Shown here in pieces: positions 17,218 to 25,537 of a DNA stretch of 64,000 bases (position 1 is the stretch's first letter; every line of letters starts with the position of its first letter). The DNA is from Bacillota bacterium (GTDB taxonomy: Bacteria; Bacillota; Clostridia; Oscillospirales; Ruminococcaceae): assembly GCA_023391005.1 (NCBI GenBank), contig JAEWBS010000088.1:62001-126000 (forward strand). Direction: 5' to 3'. The position numbers and the translations under genes are program-made. The notes beneath the pieces were generated by a model. The model was not told the DNA's origin, searched no databases, and saw only the letters and a program-made list of their open reading frames with translations.

Positions 17218-17517
17218 CTAGTGGCTTTTTTCAACAGAATAGAGCTCAAGTTTACAACTATTCATATCTATAAAAGAATAAAACTCACGAGCAGCAGGAT
17301 TGTTTGCGCCTGCCGTTTCTCCTTTTTTGGCATCCTCCGCTGTTTCCCACCGCACTAGGTCAACCCATGTATCGCCATTGCGAAGCACTTCCCAAGAAAT
17401 AAAACCCTTTTGCTTGGACAAAACCTCGTCATGGCACTTTTTTGAAGCAAGCAAGAAATCCTCTACAGATGCACCTTTTTTAAGCTTAAAAGATATAAAC
17501 CAAATTGCGCTAGACAT
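17218..17517 (-). CDS. Antibiotic-biosynthesis-monooxygenase-like small protein
   Basis: The 99-residue protein has the pattern of a dimeric alpha/beta-barrel (ABM fold): IWFISFKLKKGASVEDFLLA, then KQKGFISWEVLRNGDTWVDL and a C-terminal strand. The start at 17517 is preferred because AAAGGAGT lies before it; an upstream in-frame ATG adds ten basic residues that overlap the ribosome site. Such proteins degrade or monooxygenate small molecules or simply bind them. No cofactor gene is adjacent. Confidence 0.65.
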   Translation of the reverse strand: MSSAIWFISFKLKKGASVEDFLLASKKCHDEVLSKQKGFISWEVLRNGDTWVDLVRWETAEDAKKGETAGANNPAAREFYSFIDMNSCKLELYSVEKSH

Positions 17518-17601
17518 ACCGATGTACTCCTTTCTATTTATTTTCAAAATATAATTTCGCTTGCGTTTACTTTCTATTTTAAAGGTGAATGAAGCAAATG
17601 A

Positions 17602-18516
17602 CTATAATCTTTTGAAGATAATTTTCTGTTCAATCAAATCCAATGTAAATAAAAGCTTGTACTTTTTTATTATATCGGAGTTTAATTCCAATCCGATGGG
17701 ATATGAGAAATCGTCAACTTGGGCTATTTTTGCGTTCCATAATCCTTTTAGTTCAATTGACATTGTGTCCAACTGTAATACAGCGTCTGTTTTCTCGGAC
17801 GATGGTTTTTTTACGCTTGGAGAATAATTACTGTTGCGATCATAAATAAAAGATTTGTTTTTACCTGTATCCAAATATACAATAACAGGATTTTGATTAA
17901 GATAGGCTTCAAAGAACAGTAACTTCTCGTGGCCTGCTTGTGTAGATTTAAGCAACGGCAATACAATATATTTTCTCAAATCCAATTTATCATAATCAAT
18001 CTTTTGGTCAGAAACTGCAATTTTGCGACTGGCATAGTCAAGTGTCACGATTTTTGAATCGAAGTATGTCAGTCCAATTAACCCGTTAAATTTGACGTTA
18101 CTGAACATTTCATAATCTGATATATCCGTTATAACATTCGAATAGGTTTGCCCGAATACGGAAATGTTGTTAAGCAGAACCTCTTTAGACCATCCCCTAT
18201 GCGAACCATCTCTGTTTAGCTGTTCAGTTTGACCAAGCTGCGAGTAATCTACTTTTTCTTCTACAAGATTTGTCAGTGCAAGACCCGAATTACATCCGGT
18301 ATCAAAGATTATGGGCAGGTCATTCCCATCAATTTTGATTGTAATAATTGGACATTCTGTCCAATCAAAACTCAGCGCGGCAATTTCATTTTCGCTATAA
18401 TTAAAGTCATCTATCCAACTTTCATCAAGACGTGCAGGACGAAAATAATAAAAACAAATTGCCGCGATAAAAACAATCACCGGTAATATAACATATAAAT
18501 TCTTTTTTATGCTCAT
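17602..18516 (-). CDS. Membrane-anchored aspartic protease-like protein with two DTG motifs
   Basis: From ATG at 18516 (site AGGGGGAAA) the protein has 304 residues: one N-terminal transmembrane helix (about 6-25) and an extracytoplasmic part. The part contains IIFDTGCNSGLAL (Asp72) and, 144 residues later, IVYLDTGKNKSFI (Asp216). FNGLIGLTYFDSKIVTLDY after the first is typical of retropepsin-like proteins. Bacterial retropepsins usually have one DTG and dimerise, whereas two in one chain suggest a pepsin-like two-lobed enzyme. The substrate is unknown, and the gene lies within the accessory gene run. Confidence 0.65.
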   Translation of the reverse strand: MSIKKNLYVILPVIVFIAAICFYYFRPARLDESWIDDFNYSENEIAALSFDWTECPIITIKIDGNDLPIIFDTGCNSGLALTNLVEEKVDYSQLGQTEQLNRDGSHRGWSKEVLLNNISVFGQTYSNVITDISDYEMFSNVKFNGLIGLTYFDSKIVTLDYASRKIAVSDQKIDYDKLDLRKYIVLPLLKSTQAGHEKLLFFEAYLNQNPVIVYLDTGKNKSFIYDRNSNYSPSVKKPSSEKTDAVLQLDTMSIELKGLWNAKIAQVDDFSYPIGLELNSDIIKKYKLLFTLDLIEQKIIFKRL

Positions 18517-18523
18517 TTTCCCC

Positions 18524-18904
18524 CTAGTTATATTCCAAAATATAAAATTTTTCGTCAACATTCTGCGAAGGATAACAAACCGGAATCTGCATAATCAAAC
18601 CCATAAAACATTTCTGCATCTTCACCAAGTACATTGTTTTCTTTTTTCTGATTGCTGCTTTGAGCGGAAGCAAGTAAGTATCATGTTTTGTGTCAAACCA
18701 GACAGCAGTTTGCCATTCACTATTTCCCACTTTTGCTGTTGCTTTCATTCTCCCCCAGCCTTGTTCTAAGTGTTTGAAATGATCTCTTATTTCTATTGCT
18801 ATTCCTTTTGGGAGCGAAACAATGCACCAACCAACCATGTCTGCCGATGTGGAATAATGATAAACTTTTGCAGAAAACGCATATTGCAACCCTTTATTTT
18901 CCAT
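18524..18904 (-). CDS. DUF1905 domain protein
   Basis: Residues 7-85 fit DUF1905: YAFSAKVYHY, GWCIVSLPKGIAIEI, GWGRMKATAKVGNSEWQTAV and YLLPLKAAIRKK. After the AGAAAAAAG tract (near 18655) the 126-residue frame turns into an atypical tail, while another frame continues ENNVLGEDAEMF and stops soon after. One base may therefore have been lost in the A-run. Function is unknown; DUF1905 is often next to or fused with YdeI-type domains, which also occur in this run at 15870. Confidence 0.65.
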   Translation of the reverse strand: MENKGLQYAFSAKVYHYSTSADMVGWCIVSLPKGIAIEIRDHFKHLEQGWGRMKATAKVGNSEWQTAVWFDTKHDTYLLPLKAAIRKKKTMYLVKMQKCFMGLIMQIPVCYPSQNVDEKFYILEYN

Positions 18905-18953
18905 TTCAACTCCTTAAAGTGTCAGTATATTCACCTTATATCGCTAAAGCTGA

Positions 18954-19373
18954 TTAGCCCATCTGCGCAGACAACACCCATGTAAACCCATATTTATCAA
19001 CCACCGAACCACTTAACCCATTGTCATGGGGAGGTGGATTTGGCTGTAATGCGCCGACAATCGTGCCTTCCTCCGCAAGCGCGTCAAATGCCTGCTGCGC
19101 TTTTTGAACGCTTTCGCAGTATACATGGATGCTGATGGCCGAGCCCTTTTGGATAGGCCAAACGGCATCCGCACCGCTAATGCCACCCGTTTCGGTGAGC
19201 ATGACATGCCCGTGCATAATTTTGCTTTTTTGGCTTTCATCCATATCGGGGTAAGCGCTTTTCGGTGCATCGCCGTACCGGGCAAGCAGGGGTTCCTGCC
19301 CATCAAACGCACGCTGATACAGCCGAAACGCCTCCTCACAATCTCCGGTAAAGCTCAGATAGGGCATAATCAT
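18954..19373 (-). CDS. PhnB-like VOC superfamily protein
   Basis: The 139-residue protein opens with MIMPYLSFTGDCEEAFRLYQ and contains HGHVMLTETGG and DKYGFTWVLS, the hallmarks of the PhnB/3-demethylubiquinone-like glyoxalase group. It is a cytosolic metal-fold protein that may bind or modify a small molecule, but the reaction is not predictable. A decayed duplicate lies at 16461-16819, about 2.5 kb away in the same orientation. Confidence 0.85.
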   Translation of the reverse strand: MIMPYLSFTGDCEEAFRLYQRAFDGQEPLLARYGDAPKSAYPDMDESQKSKIMHGHVMLTETGGISGADAVWPIQKGSAISIHVYCESVQKAQQAFDALAEEGTIVGALQPNPPPHDNGLSGSVVDKYGFTWVLSAQMG

Positions 19374-19416
19374 AATAATAACCGCCTTTCAAATAATTTT
19401 TTGATTCTAATACTGG

Positions 19417-19821
19417 TTATGCGTTGGGACTTTTCCATGTGGCAATTTCAATCAGGTTGCCTTCCGGGTCTGCAATATAGCTGCTGCGCAGTCCCCACGG
19501 ATATGTTTTGGGAGCGATGATCGGCGTGGCGCCCATACGAACCATCCTGTCATATTCCACATCTACTTCTTCGGGCGTATCAACGTCCAAAGCAAGCTCA
19601 AAGGTCCCGTTTATGCCGCTTGGATAGGTATACTTGTGATTGGTTAGCTCTTCAAAATCGTTGCGACCAAATAGATAGAACCGCAAGCCCTCTTGTTCGA
19701 CAATCACACTTGGATCAACCCCGTCCCACTCCAAAGGGAAGCCCACCACATCACGATAAAAGGCAACCATTGCTGCCATATCCTTGACAAATAAGCCTGC
19801 TGCTTTCAATTTGAGCGCCAT
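19417..19821 (-). CDS. VOC family protein (glyoxalase/bleomycin-resistance fold)
   Basis: The 134-residue protein has two beta-alpha-beta-beta-beta units: LKAAGLFVKDMAAMVAFYRD with VGFPLEW, and ELALDVDTPEEVDVEYDRM followed by LRSSYIADPEGNLIEIATW. The final Glu in NLIEIA is the usual metal-ligand position. Members protect against antibiotics or aldehydes or act as dioxygenases. It is unrelated at motif level to the PhnB-like copy next door. Confidence 0.85.
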   Translation of the reverse strand: MALKLKAAGLFVKDMAAMVAFYRDVVGFPLEWDGVDPSVIVEQEGLRFYLFGRNDFEELTNHKYTYPSGINGTFELALDVDTPEEVDVEYDRMVRMGATPIIAPKTYPWGLRSSYIADPEGNLIEIATWKSPNA

Positions 19822-19873
19822 TTATTTATCCCTCCAATTACTGTACCTAGGCTTTACAATAAAATCTTGCCTT

Positions 19874-20245
19874 TTAGTCGCATCCTAATTTCTCATAATA
19901 CGGGTTGACATCGCTCATAACATAAACCGTATCATGAGGGAAATCACTGCAAACCCTTTCCATCAACAGGCGGCCATATTCGTTACTACGATAAGCTTTA
20001 TCTATCAAAAGCTCATAAACATAAACGCCATAACCGTCATCGTCACGGCAACGGGCATAACCGCATAGCATTTTATCCTCAAACAAAAGATATGTAATGG
20101 AATTGCTCAATGCCTTTTTGTATTTCTCCCGCCCGGAGTTTTGCCAATAGCTCTTCCACTCCTCGCCTTCACGCTCCATTAAGGAGAAAAGTTGGTGTTC
20201 ATCGCCTGAACAATATCGTCTAATGGAAATTCGCTCATGTATCAT
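19874..20245 (-). CDS. GNAT acetyltransferase, possibly C-terminally shortened
   Basis: ATG at 20245 follows GGAGTACGGTA. The protein of 123 residues has a GNAT core: ISIRRYCSGDEHQLFSLMER, YGVYVYELLIDKAYRSNEYG, and VYVMSDVNPYYEKLGCD at the end. Most relatives run further beyond the YYEKLG segment, so a few C-terminal residues may be missing. The substrate is unknown. It sits between two VOC genes. Confidence 0.7.
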   Translation of the reverse strand: MIHERISIRRYCSGDEHQLFSLMEREGEEWKSYWQNSGREKYKKALSNSITYLLFEDKMLCGYARCRDDDGYGVYVYELLIDKAYRSNEYGRLLMERVCSDFPHDTVYVMSDVNPYYEKLGCD

Positions 20246-20296
20246 TACCGTACTCCATTCTATTTGAGCCAATATCAACAGGTTGGCCCTCTATCT

Positions 20297-20665
20297 CTAT
20301 TGCTGAACTGTGGAAAGGCAAAAGGGATGCCCTGCGGGGTCCAGCATCACCGTGGAGGTATCGTAATACTGAACCTCCGCCTTTGTTGCACCGCATTTCA
20401 CCGCATGTGCTTCCGCTTCCGGCAGGCTTTCCACCTTAAAGTCAATGTGGGCCATTTGCTGCTGCCTGCCGTCCTGCCAGGGCCAAACCGGAGGAACGTA
20501 GCCTTTCACCGTTTGAAAAACCAGTAAAATTCCCTCGGGTGTGCGAAGTGCTGCAAACTCATCACCGGAAACCTCTTTCTTCCAACCCGACAATTTCATA
20601 TAAAAGTCGGCCAGAGCATTTGAATCCTGACAGTCGAAGGCGATGCCAATAATGGATTGAAGCAT
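20297..20665 (-). CDS. VOC family protein
   Basis: The 122-residue protein begins LQSIIGIAFDCQDSNALADF, contains MAHIDFKVESLPEAEAHAVK and ends with VMLDPAGHPFCL, the normal pattern of a single-chain VOC (glyoxalase-like) protein. The start follows CAGGAGGATTTCAT. The reaction cannot be inferred. It is one of four VOC copies, counting the decayed one, within 4.2 kb. Confidence 0.85.
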   Translation of the reverse strand: MLQSIIGIAFDCQDSNALADFYMKLSGWKKEVSGDEFAALRTPEGILLVFQTVKGYVPPVWPWQDGRQQQMAHIDFKVESLPEAEAHAVKCGATKAEVQYYDTSTVMLDPAGHPFCLSTVQQ

Positions 20666-20693
20666 ATGAAATCCTCCTGTTTTTCTGTGGCCG

Positions 20694-21206
20694 TTAAATC
20701 AGATAGGCGCAGATATCCAGAATCACGTTGCCGCCTTCATCCGGTACCGTAAAGCGGGGACAGTTGTACCGCTCAAAAAACCAGCCAGTTTCCGCGTAGT
20801 GCCAGTTCTGTTCTTTCAGCGTCGCCATGATCAGGTCGGACGCCTCCATACTGTAGAGCTCTCCATTTTTGTCGCTGCCATAGAGCCAGCAGACGCCGAT
20901 CTCACCGGCAGAAATCTCCACCGATTCAAAGCCCGCGGGCGTCTCTGCATCGGGCGCGCGGAACATACCGATCCAATACTCAAAACAGTCGCTTCGTTCG
21001 CCGGTCATGCGCATGGCGCCCAGAAAATCGTCGCCTACGCCGGGCAGACCCTTGCACCGGCTGAGTGTGTCGAACCACCCTTCTTGAAAGCTCTGCTGCC
21101 ACCAGTGTGCAAAGGTACCGGCCTCGTCCTGATCATTGCTTGTCAGTCGCTTACCGATCAGTTTTAAATGGGGGATGCTTTCCTTGTATACTTTTTTGAC
21201 TTCCAT
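20694..21206 (-). CDS. GyrI-like / AraC effector-binding domain protein
   Basis: The 170-residue protein starts at 21206 behind TTGGAGGTCAAT. It has a SOUL/GyrI-like fold: KLIGKRLTSNDQDEAGTFAH, FEYWIGMFRAPDAETPAGFE, then WHYAETGWFFERYNCPRF. Such domains bind hydrophobic or cationic small molecules, either fused to AraC or MerR regulators or as free sequestering proteins. The open frame extends upstream into an unrelated remnant, and the ribosome site argues for the internal start. Confidence 0.8.
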   Translation of the reverse strand: MEVKKVYKESIPHLKLIGKRLTSNDQDEAGTFAHWWQQSFQEGWFDTLSRCKGLPGVGDDFLGAMRMTGERSDCFEYWIGMFRAPDAETPAGFESVEISAGEIGVCWLYGSDKNGELYSMEASDLIMATLKEQNWHYAETGWFFERYNCPRFTVPDEGGNVILDICAYLI

Positions 21207-21353
21207 ATTGACCTCCAATTTCGTTTTATAAGATATTTTCTGGTGATCAAAGGTACCTGCTTCCATTGTCCGATACGGCCCGAGTCTATGAAGCGGATGG
21301 CCGCTGCTGCAGGTCTCCATAGATACTAATTTTTCAGTTTCACAGTATGCTTC

Positions 21354-21440
21354 CATATAGCGTGTGGCATCCCATTCGGGCTTGTACTCTTTTGTTGCTC
21401 CCGCTTGGGTAAGGCAATATTCGTCTAGCCAGTCATGACC
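21354..21440 (-). pseudogene. N-terminal remnant of an MmcQ/YjbR-like protein
   Basis: The minus strand reads DWLDEYCLTQAGATKEYKPE then WDATRYM, which matches the first part of MmcQ/YjbR-family DNA-binding-like proteins. The start region is out of frame (ATGACTGGCTAG), and the family sequence stops after about 27 residues. It lies directly upstream of, and in frame with, the GyrI-like gene, so it looks like debris from a deletion. Confidence 0.5.
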
Positions 21441-21462
21441 AATGTATCTCCACTATGATTTC

Positions 21463-21867
21463 TTACACTCTTGCGCTCCGCTCAAAATTCAAATACCGTG
21501 TGCCCTGAAACGTCAGCTTTCCATAATCCTGCTCGGAAAGTTTTCCGTATTCGCGCCCGGCCACCACGAACTCCATCCGATCGCCGCTTTGCACCTCAAA
21601 CGTCACATAATAGGTCGTATGAGAGGTGTGATGCATATGGCTTGTGCCGGCGTCGTGATGATGGTGGTGGCTTACATCAATCCGTTTCGAGGACACTTTG
21701 GCATCCACGGTAAGAATTGGGGAGGCGTTGTTTCGACGCCATTGGCCGACGCCCTGAATGGAACGGACAATGATTGTGCCAAATACAAATACAAATCCAA
21801 TCATTACAATAACCGGCACAATGGAAAACATCGCGTCCCCCATATCGCCAAACGGTGAAAGCCCCAT
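21463..21867 (-). CDS. DUF2500 membrane protein with histidine cluster
   Basis: The 134-residue protein has one transmembrane helix (about residues 13-35) and a DUF2500 domain: ASPILTVDAKVSSKRIDV, TTYYVTFEVQSGDRMEFVVA and KLTFQGTRYLNFER. A histidine-rich stretch (SHHHHHDAGTSHMHH) sits at the position where family members often have several His, and may bind metal. The start follows AGGAGGAAAAAGG. It is the first gene of the accessory run in reading order. Confidence 0.85.
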   Translation of the reverse strand: MGLSPFGDMGDAMFSIVPVIVMIGFVFVFGTIIVRSIQGVGQWRRNNASPILTVDAKVSSKRIDVSHHHHHDAGTSHMHHTSHTTYYVTFEVQSGDRMEFVVAGREYGKLSEQDYGKLTFQGTRYLNFERSARV

Positions 21868-22175
21868 CCTTTTTCCTCCTGTTCCATTCGGTTATGCTCT
21901 TTCAACGCCATCTGCTTCCTTCTGACCTTATTTTAGCAGAAAGTCAGAAAAAAAAGAATACTGTTCAACTGATTTTTGCAATTAAATTACTATAATAATT
22001 TATTTTTATAGTAATTGAATTAACTAAAAAATTGTCGTATAATAGGATATAAAAAAGTATTGCCCCATAATAAGGCAGCCCATGTGCTGATATAGGTGTG
22101 AATCACCTTTGCATTCCAAAGATCTAATCACCGGCGGAAATGGTCTTAAAACAAAAGATAAGGAGCGTTGAAACT
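21868..22175. promoter_or_regulatory. Divergent intergenic region with an AT-rich palindrome
   Basis: This interval separates the minus-strand run from the plus-strand sensory block. At 21985-22016, AATTACTATAA is repeated in inverted form as TTATAGTAATT around ten bases, a candidate operator or hairpin. A smaller AGGTG/CACCT stem lies near 22095. No gene is seen. Confidence 0.45.
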
Positions 22176-22691
22176 ATGAGAAAGTATCTGTTTGACTGGA
22201 AGCTGATCGGCGATATTTCCAATGGTAGACCCAATCTGGGAGGCGAGGTTGAGGTGGAAATGTACCGACTGCTGCAATATACCCTGCGTGACGTGCTGGA
22301 AGAGCGTCTGGGCACGAATGGGACGGACGAGATCTTTTTCAAAGCCGGGGAATTGGCCGGCAGTGTGTTTTATGAACGCTACATCGCGCCGGTAGATAGC
22401 TTGGATGAATTTGTCCGTAAGACCCAACAAGTGCTTCGAGAAAAGAAAATAGGTGTGCTGCGGATTGAGGAGCTTGGAAAAGACCTAAATCAGATCGTGC
22501 TGACCGTGGACGAGGATTTGGACTGCTCCGGCTTGCCTGAATTGGACTATGAAACCTGTATATACGATGAGGGCTTTATTTCCGCCCTGTTCCAGAGATT
22601 TACCGGCCGACTCTGGAAAGCTGAAGAGATTGATTGCTGGTGCACCGGGGCCCGCACCTGCCGCTTTCTGGTGAAGCCAAAAGGCGAATGA
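22176..22691 (+). CDS. V4R (4-vinyl reductase) domain sensory protein
   Basis: ATG at 22176 follows AAGGAG. The 171-residue protein has the V4R fold: helical start RPNLGGEVEVEMYRLLQYTL, FKAGELAGSVFYERYI, and CIYDEGFISALFQRFTGRLW followed by CWCTGARTCRF with closely spaced cysteines. V4R domains bind small molecules (hydrocarbons, ethylene-like or porphyrin intermediates) and often serve as sensors. The next gene, 28 bases on, encodes a GGDEF cyclase without a sensor of its own, so the two probably form a ligand-controlled c-di-GMP switch in the cytosol. Confidence 0.8.
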   Translation: MRKYLFDWKLIGDISNGRPNLGGEVEVEMYRLLQYTLRDVLEERLGTNGTDEIFFKAGELAGSVFYERYIAPVDSLDEFVRKTQQVLREKKIGVLRIEELGKDLNQIVLTVDEDLDCSGLPELDYETCIYDEGFISALFQRFTGRLWKAEEIDCWCTGARTCRFLVKPKGE

Positions 22692-22719
22692 CGCAATCAA
22701 ACCTTCTGACTGAAAGCGG

Positions 22720-23646
22720 GTGGGTGTGTTGGAGGAAAAAAGACCTCAAAATGAACAATTGAATGTCTCAAATCACGTTGCGGAAAAACAGGACGAGCTG
22801 TTCCAATTAATGATTGATTTGTTGGCCGGCACAAAGCCGGTAGAGGAATCGGCGCTCCCCCCGCATCTGAAGGAGTCGGAGTTGTTTATGCGGCTCTATA
22901 CCATGATTTCAGACATTCGGCTGTTATCCAATGCCTTGTGTAAAGGCGAGCTGCACAAATTTGTCTACAGCAAAGGCTTTATCATCTCCAGCTTAAAAGC
23001 GCTTCAGTCTAACTTGCGCCACCTCACCTGGCAAACGCAAAAGATAGCGGAGGGGGACTTTTCACAGCGGGTTGACTATCTGGGGGAGTTTTCCACCTCT
23101 TTCAATATCATGGCGCAACAGCTGGAGGACAGCAGCCATCAACTCCGGCAGTTAGCCGGTACCGACACCTTGACCCAGCTCCCAAACCGTCTGGCTCTGG
23201 ATTCCTTTCTGGAAATAACGTTTGAAAGCGCTAAAGCCGATCATTGCAATTTGAGCGTTCTGATGTTTGACGTCGACCATTTTAAGCGGGTCAATGACAC
23301 CTACGGCCATGGCGCGGGAGACCAGATACTGGTACAGATCAGCCATATTCTTAAAAAGGCATTCCGCACCGCCGATATGTTTGCCCGCTATGGCGGGGAG
23401 GAATTTATAGCCGTCCTGCCCGGATGCCCGGCGAGCCAAGCGGCGGTTATCGGCGTTCGGGCCATCAAAGCCGTTGAGGAGGTGGAAATAGAAATATCCC
23501 ACGGGACATCCATTTGCGTCACCGTCAGCGGTGGGGTCAGTGAAATCCTCTCAACCGACGCCTGTTGCACCGATATCGTAAAACGAAGTGACGCGGCGCT
23601 GTACCGTGCAAAGCAAACCGGCCGCAATCGCATCTGTGTGGGATAA
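22720..23646 (+). CDS. Cytosolic diguanylate cyclase (GGDEF)
   Basis: The 308-residue protein has an N-terminal helical part, a HAMP-like stretch at about 95-140 (KIAEGDFSQRVDYLGEFSTS) and a GGDEF domain from about 145, with GTDTLTQLPNRLALDSF, FDVDHFKRVNDTYGHGAGD and the active GGEEF signature. No transmembrane helix is present. GTG at 22720, GTG at 22726 or TTG at 22729 could be the start, and none has a strong ribosome site. It should make c-di-GMP in response to the V4R protein encoded just upstream. Confidence 0.85.
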   Translation: MGVLEEKRPQNEQLNVSNHVAEKQDELFQLMIDLLAGTKPVEESALPPHLKESELFMRLYTMISDIRLLSNALCKGELHKFVYSKGFIISSLKALQSNLRHLTWQTQKIAEGDFSQRVDYLGEFSTSFNIMAQQLEDSSHQLRQLAGTDTLTQLPNRLALDSFLEITFESAKADHCNLSVLMFDVDHFKRVNDTYGHGAGDQILVQISHILKKAFRTADMFARYGGEEFIAVLPGCPASQAAVIGVRAIKAVEEVEIEISHGTSICVTVSGGVSEILSTDACCTDIVKRSDAALYRAKQTGRNRICVG

Positions 23647-23727
23647 AACGCCGTTTTGAACTGGGATGATTTTATAGTTTATGAAATGGATGAGGATTTA
23701 TTTTTTTGACAGAAACGGGGAAGCACA

Positions 23728-25521
23728 ATGAAAAATCTACCTATTGCAAAAAAGCTGCTGATTGGGTTTGGGGTCGTCATACTCCTGTCCGTGCTTGTCG
23801 GCGCATCGGGCTTATATGGTATTTACTCGGCACAGTCGGCTGCTCGGATGTTGCACGATGTCGGCATGCCGGCCGTTGAGACGATCAAGGATTTGGAAGA
23901 GAACGTCCTCAAAGAGCGCATCATTATGTACCGCATCGCATTGTTTGCAGGAGACGTTGAGGCTGTGAACAAGGAGGTTGCCGCGCTGGCCGACTCGGAG
24001 CAAATCGTGGGGCAGTTGGTAGAACGCTACGAGGCGACCATTGAAGACCCAACCGAGGAAGCTGCGTTTTTCGCGTTCAAGGACGCTTATCAAAAGGACT
24101 ATAAGGCGATCAAAGAAGCGCTTTTCCCCATCGCCCGGGCGGGAGACACCGCGGGAATCAATGCTCTGTTGGCTCAGGCCGGCCCATCTGCGGCAACGAT
24201 GACACAGGGTTTGGGCGATACCATTGCGTTTTGCCAGAACATGGCGGACGAACTTGTCGACAATTCCGACAAAGAGGCCCAGTCGTTGCGCATTATTCTG
24301 ATTACTATCCTGGCGGTAGCCGTTGGCATCGCTGTGGCTAACATATTTTATCAATCCAGACTGATTGCGGCGCCCATCGTGTTTCTCGGAGCCGCGATGA
24401 AAGAACTGTCTGTTACCGGCAACTTCAACATGGATCAAAACGAAGAGATTTCCAAACAGGTCGGGCTGATGGCCCAGAGAAAAGATGAAACGGGTCAGAT
24501 GACAGCGGCGATCTTTGCCTTTATGAACACCATTCTTGAGAAAATTAAGGTCATGGAGGCCATTGCGGCGGGTAATCTTGCGGTGGAGGTTAAGCGCGTC
24601 TCCCCGGACGACACCATAGCCAATGCGTTGTCGCAAACAGTGGATCACTTAAACGAGATGATGCAGCATATCCGTGATGCATCCGAGCAGGTTGCTGTTG
24701 GGTCCGATCAGGTTTCCAGCGGCGCGCAGGCGCTGGCTTCCGGCTCCACCGAGCAGGCTGCCGCCATGGAAGAACTAAACGCTTCGGTCGTACAGGTTGC
24801 TGAACACACTGCGGAAAACCTGTCCTCCATCGAGGCTGCTGCCAGATATATCGAGCAGGCTGGCGCGGGCGTGATCACCAGCAACGCCTATATGCGCCAG
24901 CTCTCCGGGGCGATGGGCGAAATCGGCTCCGCTTCCGGCCAGATTGCCAACATCACAAAAGTGATTGAGGATATTGCTTTCCAAACCAATATCCTCGCGC
25001 TGAATGCTGCTGTGGAGGCGGCAAGGGCCGGCCAGCACGGAAAAGGCTTTGCGGTGGTAGCGGACGAGGTACGCAATCTTGCCGCAAAGTCTGCTGAGGC
25101 CGCCCACCAAACCACCGAGCTGATTGCGTCTTCGGTAGCCACGGTAGAACGGGGCACGAAAATTACCGCACAAACGGAACAGGCTTTGCAAGATACGGCC
25201 ATCAACGCCCAAAAAGTAACGGAAAGCTTTAGCAAAATCGAGCAGGCGTCAACCGAGCAAGCCAGAGCCATTGAGCAGATTAAAGACGGTCTCGATCAAA
25301 TTTCCGCCGTTGTGCAGACCAACGCCGCTACTGCCGAAGAGAATTCCGCCACAAGTGAGGAGATGTCGGCGCAGGCCGTCTCGCTGCGCGCGGAGGTCGG
25401 CAAGTTTCAGTTAAAAGGCGACAACGCCGTCCGGGGTACGGGCCGGGTTCCTGCCCTTACCGCCTCAAAAGAAGAGCGGGAGCGTTTGTACTCTGACGGC
25501 ATGGCACCGGAAAAATATTGA
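23728..25521 (+). CDS. Methyl-accepting chemotaxis protein 1 (four-helix-bundle sensor)
   Basis: The 597-residue receptor has TM1 at about 10-32, a four-helix-bundle extracytoplasmic sensor (about 33-185), TM2 at about 188-210, a HAMP region and an MCP signalling domain. The hairpin tip reads EDIAFQTNILALNAAVEAAR and FAVVADEVRNLAAKSA. The C-terminus ends GMAPEKY. It precedes a ruined cheW gene. No cheA, cheR or flagellar gene is in the window, so it must signal to components elsewhere. Confidence 0.92.
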   Translation: MKNLPIAKKLLIGFGVVILLSVLVGASGLYGIYSAQSAARMLHDVGMPAVETIKDLEENVLKERIIMYRIALFAGDVEAVNKEVAALADSEQIVGQLVERYEATIEDPTEEAAFFAFKDAYQKDYKAIKEALFPIARAGDTAGINALLAQAGPSAATMTQGLGDTIAFCQNMADELVDNSDKEAQSLRIILITILAVAVGIAVANIFYQSRLIAAPIVFLGAAMKELSVTGNFNMDQNEEISKQVGLMAQRKDETGQMTAAIFAFMNTILEKIKVMEAIAAGNLAVEVKRVSPDDTIANALSQTVDHLNEMMQHIRDASEQVAVGSDQVSSGAQALASGSTEQAAAMEELNASVVQVAEHTAENLSSIEAAARYIEQAGAGVITSNAYMRQLSGAMGEIGSASGQIANITKVIEDIAFQTNILALNAAVEAARAGQHGKGFAVVADEVRNLAAKSAEAAHQTTELIASSVATVERGTKITAQTEQALQDTAINAQKVTESFSKIEQASTEQARAIEQIKDGLDQISAVVQTNAATAEENSATSEEMSAQAVSLRAEVGKFQLKGDNAVRGTGRVPALTASKEERERLYSDGMAPEKY

Positions 25522-25537
25522 GCGGAGGAAATCGAGT

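Noticed and set aside
15199..21867. Integron cassette array with attC sites
   Set aside because: The gene content fits, but no recurrent 60-140-base imperfect palindromes with GTTRRRY/RYYYAAC ends are seen between genes, and no integrase is present.
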